A DNA stretch of 64,000 bases from Burhinus oedicnemus (lineage: Eukaryota > Chordata > Aves > Charadriiformes > Burhinidae). How positions within the stretch are numbered: position 1 is the first letter of the stretch; the number at the start of each line of letters is the position of its first letter. Where the stretch lies: the NCBI GenBank assembly GCA_008921705.1, contig VFFE01007836.1, positions 1,502,535 to 1,566,534 on the forward strand, written 5' to 3'. Under the pieces are notes generated by a model, which saw only the letters and a program-made list of their open reading frames with translations, was not told the origin of the DNA and searched no databases. Shown piece after piece: positions 48,560 to 58,459 of the stretch. The translations under genes and the position numbers were made by a program.

Positions 48560-48593
48560 GGAGGGGTGGCAGGGGGTGGATGGTGGGGGGGGC
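48560..48593 (+). other. G-rich tract, possible G-quadruplex
   Basis: GAGGGGTGGCAGGGGG, a short TGGATGGT spacer and a run of eight G give at least three to four G-runs within 34 bases in otherwise AT-rich DNA. One loop is eight bases, slightly longer than the strict one-to-seven rule. Confidence 0.6.
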
Positions 48594-50870
48594 GAATTTT
48601 TTTAAAAACTCCAGATCTTTACCAAAATGCATGTTCTTCTGTTGGAATAAGATTAGCTCATAATATTAGCACACAAAAGTGAGGTTTGCCCACTTGTCTA
48701 CCGAGAATCTGGCACCAAGGCTCTCAGTTTTATTAGTGCGATCGGAATTGAAAAGCTAATTGTATTAATGCCCTTTCAAAAATCCCAAGATGCCTCTATT
48801 GCAACTTTTAGTGTGGGTAGCCATTCTCAGGCTGTGACTCAGGATAAAATGCAGCTGGTTTACATTGTGAAGAAAATATATGCAGCATTTCTTGACTGCT
48901 CTGTAAAATAATACATACTTTGTTTCCATTTCTAAATGCAAATATGCTGTCACACATAGTGTAAATTGCAATTGCTTTAAGGAAAAAGGGTTTTAGGCAT
49001 AAAAAGGATATGAAAGCAGAATAACAAGTTTCACTTATGAATGTACAAAGATTCATAATATATTGGTCTAATTGTACTATGTCCAAATTTTTCTCGTATT
49101 GTACAGAGAAAATTAACTAAAGTGGTTCTTCTTTCACATAGCTTCTCATATCACTGTGATATCAAATGCAGATAATATTTTTGTTTCTTCTTTGTTTTTT
49201 TTTTATTTTAAATAATTTTTAACCTTCATTTCATCATCAAGTAAATTATTAATTGAACTAAGGTGGTTTTTTTTTTTCTTAGTTCACTTGTAATTTAATG
49301 TCAGTCAAAAAGATTTCATTTTCTTACTTTATCCTCTAGCACATGCTAACGCTGAAGCCAGTGTTTTAATTTTATGATCTAGTGTCTTAATGTGACTACA
49401 ATATATGCACGGTGCTATGCATAAGCACTTGGGCAAATTGCGGCCAGCAGGAGCACACATAATGTCCAGGCTTGCGTACAGAGTACTGGATGAAAGTCTT
49501 TGGAATACCACCTGTGAGTGCTCAGATGTATCTTATTTTCAGAATTTATTCCATAAGTCTTTTCCTAAAGTTTTAGTAGAAAGTGAAGTGTTGAGTCTCT
49601 AAGTTTACTGGATGCCAGTGCTCTGTTTTTTTTTTTTCTTTTTAAATTGTGAAAGAAAAAACATATGTGATATTAAACTTTGAGAAATAATATGACTTTT
49701 CTACTGCCTTTTCCTCACTGTTGAAAATAGCACTGTCTCCTGGCCAAATGTACTTTGCGACACTTGAAGAAGCATTTCACAAATATTCAACTGTGTTTGA
49801 AATGGTTATTTTTTAATTTTTCCTTTTTGTAACTGATTTAAAAATTAGAGAGATGCATTTTTTGATTGTAGCTTTGTCTTTTATATTACAAGGGACTTGC
49901 TCTCTATTAAGTTCTTTAAGAAAAACATGCATGGCTGAATGAGCACCTTGCAATGTTCTCATGAAGCAGAGTTACAATTCACCCATATTTCCCCTTACTC
50001 TGTGGAGAAAGATACTGGATTAGCCTTCTCCTGTCTCAGCTGTCTTCTTTTTCTAATTCTTCCTTGCTCGGTTCACATACAAGGAGAACAGCCACAGATT
50101 CATCCTTCTTACTGCTCACCTGATCAGAATGCTAAATAGCAATGGAGCATCTACTTGCCCTTCAGTTTCCCTGGCCAGTGACATAAGTCCAGCTGCAGTA
50201 AGTTCTTGGGCTGTGTTTCATGCCTAACTTCTTTCAGTAGACTTACAGACTGTGACACAGTTGAGACCAAAGGTCAAAAGTGCCTCTGTGTGCTTTCTTT
50301 ACCTGTTAAGGTCATTGTTTGCTTTCATGTAACAAAAAGATAGCTGGTAGCTTAACTGTTGTTCATTATCCTTCATAGTTATTTCCATATTTGGCATACC
50401 TTTCCCAATAGTTACAGTAATAATAAGGAAGCTTGGACGGACATATGGCTGAAATCACAGTGGAATAGGCAAGAAAACTCAACTGAATGCTTTATTAGCC
50501 CCTGACACTCACTTTTACTTCATCTGCACAGAGTGTGCTGATGCATATGACTATGAAATTTCAGCACCTACTGACTGTTTTGGACATAAAGTTGTCTAGT
50601 TGCTGGACTTTAATCTGTCAGAAGTATTCAGATGCATTTTTTCATGTGTCTCAGAAACAGTAAAATATAAGTCAGTTATCCACACAATCAAAGAACAAAA
50701 CCATACAAAGTTATTTGTAGTATAAATACTATCTGTTAATGTGTACTATCTTGATAAAAAGAGGATGATTTTCTTTTCCAGCACCCTAGGTAGGAGAATG
50801 GTAACTACAAAAGAGGCTTCACACTTTATAATACTTCCAAACAATTGTGTATAACAACTGGTGTTATAGC
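48594..50870. other. Non-coding unique sequence
   Basis: No gene or clear repeat is visible. T-rich runs occur near 49193-49203, 49267-49278 and 49627-49638. Confidence 0.5.
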
Positions 50871-50915
50871 ATATCAAACCAAGATGGGGTGATCCCCCTT
50901 CCCTTGGTTTGATAT
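50871..50915. repeat. Near-perfect hairpin (13-bp arms)
   Basis: ATATCAAACCAAG (50871-50883) and its exact reverse complement CTTGGTTTGATAT (50903-50915) flank a 19-base interval. That interval itself pairs GGGG (50886-50889) with CCCC (50895-50898) around a five-base loop. Pairing does not extend into the flanks. It may be a MITE relic or a small structured RNA; neither is shown. Confidence 0.85.
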
Positions 50916-52699
50916 ACTTTCAGATTCTTTAAAGGCTCTTGAGATCAGGACCCCTACAGAGTCTTTGAAGCTTGTGTTTTTCTTTCACTAGAAAGTGAAG
51001 CCTTGGCTTTTAATGGCAGCTCAGCAAATATCTCATCAATATTTAAAGTGTCAAGTGTACCTCTGTTAGAGGTACCAATTGCAGATCAAAGATACTAGCA
51101 CTGAGGTACAGCATTTCCTTCAAAGGTCTTCACAGTTGAGCTTTTCCTTTTGTTGGAAAAGAACTTCTCTTTTTAACATTCGTTGCTTGCATGAGTCTTG
51201 CATGTTGTTTGACGGCTATGGGGAATTAAATGCTTTGTTACCATAGCCAGTGGAGGATGGTGCAGTAGTATTGAACAGTCCTTCATGCTTGTTTAAGAGA
51301 GGAGGATGCTTGGAATAGCTTTTTGCTGGCTGTTTCCACCTTTCTTCATTTGACCAAAGTCTATTACGTTTAATGGTAACAATGACATACTTTTTAAGGA
51401 GGTCAAGAATTCAAGACGGATGAAAGTTTAGTGGCAGGTACAAATAAGCTCTAGCAGGATGGTTCTTTTTTGGCCTTTTTCAGTGAGGATTTAGGATGTT
51501 TCTTTCCTCATTTTTTATATCCTTTGTTGCCTTCCTTCCACTCATTATGCAAGGCTTATGAATATGGCTGTGAAATCTAATCCCCTTATTACTCTTCCAG
51601 CTCTTACTGTGTTTTTCTTTTTTAACATTTTTTAAAACAATTACAACAATAATTACAGTAATAAGGATTCTGAGTATTTTGTACTTTCGGTTTATCTATT
51701 CTTATTTTGTAATTTTGATTGGCACATACCCATAGGCACAGTCTAATGTCAAGGTGTTAAACAGAGTTTGAATGGTGAATGGCTGAAGTGAAGGCTCTTT
51801 AAAAACAGAAGGAAATTTGGATTATGCATGCTTCATGATGATGTTAAAAACAGAAAATGAGAATTAAGATGCTTATCAGATGACTTTTGTAAAACATAGA
51901 GTATTTTGATTCCATGCGTTATCTGATTGTCTTCAGAGTGCACTGGGAGTAACAGGTCTAATATGTGTCACTAGAGAGTGTTTTTATCCTGAAGGCTGAC
52001 TTTTACTAAATAATACTTACATCCTTGTAAACAAACAGAAATTTGTGTTCCTCAATCAGTTTATAAACTTCCCAGTTGTGTACCTCAGAATACACCTAAG
52101 CATTACAGTGGGGTAGATGTCAATTTATACTTTTCAAAGCTGCTTGCAGAGCAAAGAGTCTAATAGTGCTATTGTACAGTGGAAAAGAGTAGCTACTGTC
52201 CTACCACACACAAGGTTGTTTGTCACTCCTCACTAATGAATGTGTGATGATCCAGATTTTACTATGTTTGGGTATTTAGGTGTTTTCTGCTGAATAGCTT
52301 ATAAGTCATGTGTATTTCAGACAGCAAGAGGTAGTACCAAGTAAACAGATTTGCTTTGAAAAAAACCCTGTGAGTATTAAGGTGGCAATGTGTTTTCAAA
52401 TTCTTGTTCCTTTCACATATGGGTCCTGAGTCTGCAACAATCCTTATTCACATCTATCTGCCCTTCTGGTAAGCTGATGGGGCTTGCGTCAGTTTGTGTT
52501 CTGGGTGACTGCGTATAAACTACCGACTCTCATTTGTCTTTAGAGACATTTTATCTGGGACCCCTGTTGCAGTAAACAGCAAGTAGAGATGGCAGGATTT
52601 TGCTCTTAGCTAGCGGTACCATATACAGTATTGCAACGGTTTGAAAATAAACTTTCAGAGTGATATTGGCTAACATTTAGTTCTTCTGTCCCTTTTCCT
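50916..52699. other. Non-coding unique sequence
   Basis: No gene or clear repeat is visible. Confidence 0.5.
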
Positions 52700-52960
52700 T
52701 GTGCCAGAGGTGTTCTCTGTCTTTGTTTAATGAATGTGGCAAGGCTATAAATAAAACTGGCAGTGGAAATGCTGGCCCGGTGCTGTGAGCCTGCACACCA
52801 TTAATATCCTATCAAGACCATTGAATTGGCTATGTGCCCAGGAATAACAAGGAGTGTTCCTGCTCATGGGCCGCACCTTGCAATTGGAAAAGGATTATAT
52901 GTAAGTTGACAGCACAGCATAAATGTTCCCTAAATTAATTTTCATTGTGAATAAACTCTA
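52700..52960. other. Conserved-element-like non-coding stretch
   Basis: Mixed-composition sequence without simple runs, including AATGCTGGCCCGGTGCTGTG and CAATTGGAAAAGGATTATAT. The texture is like conserved non-coding DNA. This is an impression only, with no alignment behind it. Confidence 0.2.
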
Positions 52961-52979
52961 TGCCTTAAAGAAAAGTGTC

Positions 52980-53545
52980 CAGTGTGATTTGACTAGTTCT
53001 GGCAATGGAGAATCTACCACTGCTGGTGGAAGGCTGCTACCTTATTTCCTTTTACCTGGCAGTTGAAATCTGCACTTCATTTTGAATTAGACTTGCCTCT
53101 CAGCTTCCAGCTGTGGATTGTGTTGTACTTCTGTCTGCTCAACAGAAGTAGGCAGAGGTATCCTATAATTATTTGTTTCTAGATTTACTACTCTACGTTT
53201 GGCCATGTTGAAATTAATATAATTACTTTGTGCCCCATTCACTACAGTGATCTGCTGTGTATCAGCTGTTAATAATCAATCATTAACTTGCGCCAAAATC
53301 CTCTTTTCATGTCAGCTTTATAGGTGAAGATTCTGTGTTTTCCTACAGGGGACTGGTAAAAATGCTAAATAATAATGCGACCAAAATTTGGTCTCTGTAG
53401 GAACTCAGTAGGAGTACACATACAATGAGGATTCTCCACTTGCAATTGTATTTTGAGATCTATCAATTAACAAATCTTGAATCTTCCACTGAACTTTTCT
53501 AAATCTTTATTAAGTGCCACACAAGCAGCTCTAGCATTACTTGTG
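52980..53545 (-). mobile_element. Ancient CR1 LINE, minus orientation
   Basis: Read on the plus strand, blocks appear in the order expected of a reversed old CR1: TTCTGGCAATGGAGAATCTA, CTTCATTTTGAATTAGACTT, TTTGGCCATGTTGAAATTAA, TGATCTGCTGTGTATCAG, GGTAAAAATGCTAAATAATA, TTGCAATTGTATTTTGAGAT, CTATCAATTAAC. Each corresponds to a step of the CR1 type widespread in turtles and crocodilians. All frames are broken by indels and stops. This is much older than the plus-strand CR1 that follows. Confidence 0.68.
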
Positions 53546-54353
53546 CCTGTGACTGAGGTCATATCCACTCACTCATTTAGGTCAAACCACTTAACTTTTA
53601 CAGATACAAGCACAGTATTAGTTTTCATAATTTTCTCGGGGAAGTTGCCTGAATTTCATGAGCTACCAACAACAAAATAAGCTTTTCTCCAGCTCTTGGA
53701 TCACAGTTTTCTATCTGTGCTGATCTAAAAAAAAGTCTTAGTGTGGTAGCTACTCAGTATTACTTCCTTAAATCACTTCTGGATCGTAGTATTTTTTCTT
53801 GACAATATTGACTCGTATTGGAATTCTCCCAAATTCAGACTGAGCCTTTCCATGTTGCTTGGGTTTTAATGATCATTCTGCTATATTAATCTATTACTGT
53901 ACTAATACTACTGTTAGAATGCATTTTGTTGCTAATGTACTTTGAAAAATCCTTATTGTCCTTAATTGTGTTGGCCATTGATTTCTCATTGACGTTAGCT
54001 TCAAGCATTCTAGCAATCTCCTGGCACTTAATTTATATTAATTGCTAACAGTGCTCCCTTTTTTGCTTTCATTATTTACTTTTACACATTCTTTTACTTT
54101 CCCTGTAAGTCTTTTTCCTCTAAGGTTGATTAATTTTTCCTTGATTTTGGACTTTGTGGCATTTAATACAATATTCTTAACTCTTAGCAGTTATCATAGA
54201 TCTGATTTCATAGTTCTTCAGATTTAAGAAGTGATTTCAACCACAGTGTACTCCACTATCATTTGAATTTCAGTCTCAAGATAATTTTCACTTATAGCAG
54301 CCAGCTCTTTGTCGATGTTATAGTATGTTATACTATATTATATGGTACTATGA
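53546..54353 (-). mobile_element. Possible continuation of ancient LINE
   Basis: Words such as TGTACTTTGAAAAATCCTTA, GCCATTGATTTCTCATTGAC and GCAATCTCCTGGCACTTAAT vaguely resemble the minus strand of old LINE sequence in sauropsids, continuing in the same direction as the CR1 at 52980-53545. Divergence is too high to be sure, and the boundary is unknown. Confidence 0.3.
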
Positions 54354-55236
54354 TTTCCCAGAGCATTCTCCTGGAGAAAGTGGCTGCGTATGGCTTGGAT
54401 GGGTATACTCTTCGCTGGGTCAAAAACTGGCTGGAAGGCCGGGCCCAAGGAGTGGTGGTGAATGGGGTTAAATCCAGTTTGCGGCCAGTCACAAATGATG
54501 TTTCCCAGAGGTCAGTATTGGGGCTGGTTCTGTTTAATATCTTTGTCAATGACCTGGACGAGGGGATTGAGTGCACCCTCAGTAAGTTTGCAGATGACAC
54601 CAGGTTAGGTGGGAGGGTCGACCTGCTTGAGAGTTGGATGGCCCTACAGTGACATCTGAACAGGCTGGACCGATGGGCTGAGATCAGCGGTATGAAGTTC
54701 AACAAGGCCAAGTTCCGGGTCCTGCAGCTGGGTCACAACAACCCCATGCAATGCTACAGGCTTGGGGAAGAGTGGCTGGAAAGCTGCCCGGCAGAAAAGC
54801 ACCTTGGGGTGCACAAGTCTTATGAAGAGCGGCTGAGGGAACTGGGATTGTTTAGAAAAGGAGAAAAGGAGGCTCAGAGGAGACCTTATCGCTCTCTACA
54901 ACTACCTGAAAGGAGGTTGTAGCGAGGTGGGGGTCGGTCTCTTCTCCCAAGTAACAGGCGATAGGATGAGAGAAAATGGCCTCAAGTTGCTCCAGGGGAG
55001 GTTTAGATTGGATATTAGGAAAAATTTCTTCACCAAAAGGGTTGTCAAGCATTGGAAATGCCAACACCACTGCCTAGGGAAGTGGTGGAGTAACCATCCT
55101 TGGAGGTATTTAAAAGACGTGTAGATTTGGTGCTGAGGGACATGGTTTAGTGGTGGTTTTGGCAGTGTTATGTTAATGGTTGTACTCGATGATCTTAAAG
55201 GTCTCTTCCAACCCAGGTGGTTCTGTGATTCTATGT
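54354..55236 (+). mobile_element. CR1 LINE, 5'-truncated with internal deletion
   Basis: Nearly continuous homology to CR1 ORF2 from the central reverse transcriptase ([33 protein letters not shown]) through the C-terminus and 3' UTR (TGTACTCGATGATCTTAAAG, CTTCCAACCCAGG, GTGATTCTATG). About 85 codons between the LGV motif and [11 protein letters not shown] are missing when compared with the copy at 45826-46548, with the junction near 54811. It is inactive because of truncation, deletion, nonsense and frameshift changes. Confidence 0.95.
54361..55144 (+). pseudogene. CR1 ORF2 reverse transcriptase fragment, disrupted
   Basis: The first block (to 54652) carries [18 protein letters not shown] and the catalytic FADD motif at 54587-54598. 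It stops at TGA 54650-54652 where relatives read an Arg codon, consistent with CGA to TGA decay. The frame resumes in [16 protein letters not shown] and [11 protein letters not shown]. It then meets the deletion, a shift near LGLF (about 54855) and another near HWK (about 55058). Three separate open pieces therefore represent one dead gene. Confidence 0.93.
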
Positions 55237-58028
55237 ATTGTTGTATAATAAGGAAAAATTTTAGAATGACCAGTTTGTATATAATTTTCATAAAGGTCTA
55301 GAGATGTTATGATTAGTATTTTGAAATGACTATAGCGTTTAAGTCAGATGTGGATGAGTAACAGTCTTCAGAAAAGCATTATTCTTTCAAATGGTTTGAA
55401 CTTCCATTTTTCAGCTTTTCATACTTAAATATGTAAATGTAAGGTTTAAATTCTTTGTAGAATTAGGCTGTCACAAAGAGAGACTAGCATATGTTTTAAT
55501 AAAGGCCAAAAAAATCATATTTTCTTACTTTGAATATGAAATTCAGATAGAAATTTCAAAGCCCCTTCTCCTTCTCCTCCTCTTCCAAAAGTGTGATCCA
55601 GTGGGCTTTTTGCTGAAAAAACAGATACCTGAGCTCTCACTCCCTGGTAAGACACCTCAGACCCTTGAGACTTCAGAGCTGCATCTTAACTGTGGTGGAT
55701 TGTTGGATAAATCCAGCAGTGACACCACACTGTACGGCTGTGCAGCTGCAGTACATGGCACTACAATAACAGGTAATATAAGAAAAAAGATTATGTTATT
55801 CACTGTAAGCAGCATAACTGTACTGCAGTCTTGAGGAGGTACCTGTGTGTGTCTCAGGGATTTATGAATTTGTGTAGAGCTCTGTGATACTGCAGCTAAA
55901 CTGTTGGTGTCGATGAGTGTGTAATTAACTAAAACAAGTAATTTAGTATTGCTACTTGAGTGTGGTAAAAGCAACGCATGCCATGAATTGATACAAATGT
56001 GCTGAAGATTTTAATCTTGTAGCTGTAAGAATTGCCATATTCTAATCAATGACTATGGTAGAAACAGCCTGAGTGTTTGCCTTCCGTTGAACTTCTGTGA
56101 TATTCCTGTGGTCAAAGATGCTAAATAAAGTGTCCCCACCATAACTGAACAAAAAGTAAATGCATCATTTAGTAGACGGAAAAGTTGGTATGTGCAGCTT
56201 TCAGGAGAAAGATAGCTTTTAATCAAGAGTCATTAAGAAATCTGCCACGAAGATGTTGCACCTTTATATAAACGGTTCCTTTTATTAAAGGTGAACTTGA
56301 CTAAAACTAACTTCTACCCTGGTAAGGACAGGTCAGTTTGCCAAAGGCAGTGACAAAGACAGGACCAGATTCAGCTGTTTCTCACAAAAGTTGTGGCTCC
56401 AGGACTGAATTTTCATCAGTATACAAATATTTAAGATAATCTTACAGAGGATTCGATTAGATGTTAAGCATGAATGGGCTCCTTTGCAGAGTCTGATTGT
56501 CTGACAGAGAGTACATTGTTGAAAAAGAGTTGAGAGTATAAAATGGGAATTTTAGGCATAGGATAAGTACTGCGAGTAGAAAGTTCTGGTAAAAAATTAC
56601 AATTCTTTAATACACTGTGGCTGACCCAGAACCCCCAAGAGCATGGCTATGTTACCCTCAACAATGTGAAAATCCCAGGTGATTTTAAATGTGAGATAAG
56701 CAAAGACATATAATCTCATTCTGGGGCAATATTTTGGGCATTGAAATAGGCATTAGATGTTGAAATGATAAACAACATGCAAATCCAAAACCTTGATTAA
56801 TGTCATTGGGATATTTTGTTTTCCTTTAGAACTTTTTTTTTCATATTAAAACTTTTTGCACATAATTAATTTTTAATGTAAAAATATTTACTTCTAAATA
56901 CAAAGTTCTTCTGAACTGAAAAAAACAAAAACTTTTCATTGTGAAAATGTTGAAATGGGACAGCTTGTCCAAAAAATTTTTATAGTAGTAAATTTCTTAA
57001 AATTAACTGTATATGCTTTCAGGTTTGATTAATTGATATTCCATGATAGGAAACCCCCCAACATTTAATTAGAAAATTCCAAGCCAGCTCAGTTGTAAAG
57101 CTTGTTGAATAACTGTGTTCTTACCAAAGGCTTATTTGCCAGCAATTTATTCACCAAACTCAATTTCCTGTATGCCATTTTTATGCTTTTACCTTCTGTG
57201 GGCTTTCATAGAGTGAAGTCAGAAATGCTACCATAGTACTAACCGTGAGCTGTTTTTTCTATCTAAGTAATAAAGCATCCTTAGCTCCTGATTCCTTTTG
57301 TTCTTCACTCTACGTATGAAATATCCATAAGTAGAACATTTTATTAACACCAAGGTCACTGCCTATTTTAACTTATAAAAGGATAAAATAGAACTCTTGA
57401 GAAATCTTTGCACTGATATCTTCGTACTATAGAAAGGCATATTTTTCTCAGAAATCTAAATAACTTTTTCTGCATCTACCATTTTGCTCTAATATTTAAT
57501 AAAAAAGAATTTTTGTTCGCATTGAAGTGCTACAGATTTCTTTTTTTTAATTAAGAGGAAGTAAGGAACATACAAATCCGAGAACTGTTATTAGGGAAGA
57601 TGCATTTGAGCGAAGGAAGTCTTCTCCCAGCCTTGAAAGCTATTCATTATATTAGTTCTATGTTATTTCTATACTAGAGTAAAGTTGCATTACCTTAATC
57701 ACCAGTAGTACAGCAGGAGGTCCTGATAGGTAGAGGTTACTTTAAGCTGACCTCCAGCTGCAGTGGCAGAAGACCACTGATGGTCTGTGGACTGTAATTA
57801 GAGTACCATAAAACTAGAAAGTAAAGGGTGACAGAATGTATTAGCAGTAAAATGCTAACTTGTAAGTAGTAAGTCTGGATTCTACAGGAGTGTCACTCAT
57901 CAGGAACAAGTAAAATGTTATGTTAAAGAAAAAATTTACATATAGAATCTCTAAAGCTTAAGGAGTGGTGAAGGTTAGCATGGTGATGGAAAAACAAGTG
58001 CATACAAATCTGCACAGCTTTTAAAATA
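55237..58028. other. Non-coding unique sequence
   Basis: No gene is visible. A pyrimidine-rich tract at 55561-55587 (CCCCTTCTCCTTCTCCTCCT and following) is present. Two overlapping opposite-strand open frames at 55601-55974 look like chance. Confidence 0.5.
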
Positions 58029-58061
58029 CCTTTTTTCCCCCTCCCCCTCCTCTTTTTTTCC
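58029..58061. repeat. 33-base pyrimidine tract
   Basis: Uninterrupted C and T runs on the plus strand (pure purine on the minus strand) with near-mirror symmetry of T-run, C-run, T-run. Such tracts can form triplex DNA. Confidence 0.9.
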
Positions 58062-58196
58062 ATTCATCCTTTCCCCAGTCTGCCTTTAGAGAGAAATATA
58101 AAAGAATTTAAACACGGGAAACTAATATAAAAAACCTTTCATGCAAAGAAACTGTGCATCTGCCTTTACATTTTTTCCATTCATGGCTGGCTAGTT

Positions 58197-58459
58197 TTAC
58201 ATTTTCTGATCAGCAACTGGCACTGCGACCAGTAAACCAGTTACTTCTAAGAGCAGCAGTGGCCTGTCTGGAGGTCCTGCATTATTGATTTTCTGCTTGT
58301 ACATTCTAGTTGCTCTGTCAATCAGTGGGCTGAAATGCAAGATGACAGTCAATAAGCAAAAGGACTGAGCTCCCACAGATATAACAAAATAATTCAGAAG
58401 CTTCATATGCGTGCAGAAAACACCAAAATCCTTAAGAACAAGCAAATCTGGTAATCTTT
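58197..58459 (-). other. Unproven candidate terminal exon (minus strand)
   Basis: On the minus strand a strong polypyrimidine stretch and acceptor (GTTTGTGTTTTTCTTTTAG, AG at 58460-58461) precede an open frame of 87 codons ending in TAA at 58197-58199. Its translation starts RLPDLLVLKDFGVF and has a hydrophobic segment LLNYFVISVGAQSFCLLTVI that could span a membrane. It then has a basic RATRMYKQKI and ends VPVADQKM. An AATAAA lies about 850 bases downstream near 57339. No family is recognised, and an open frame of this length is common by chance here. Confidence 0.25.
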
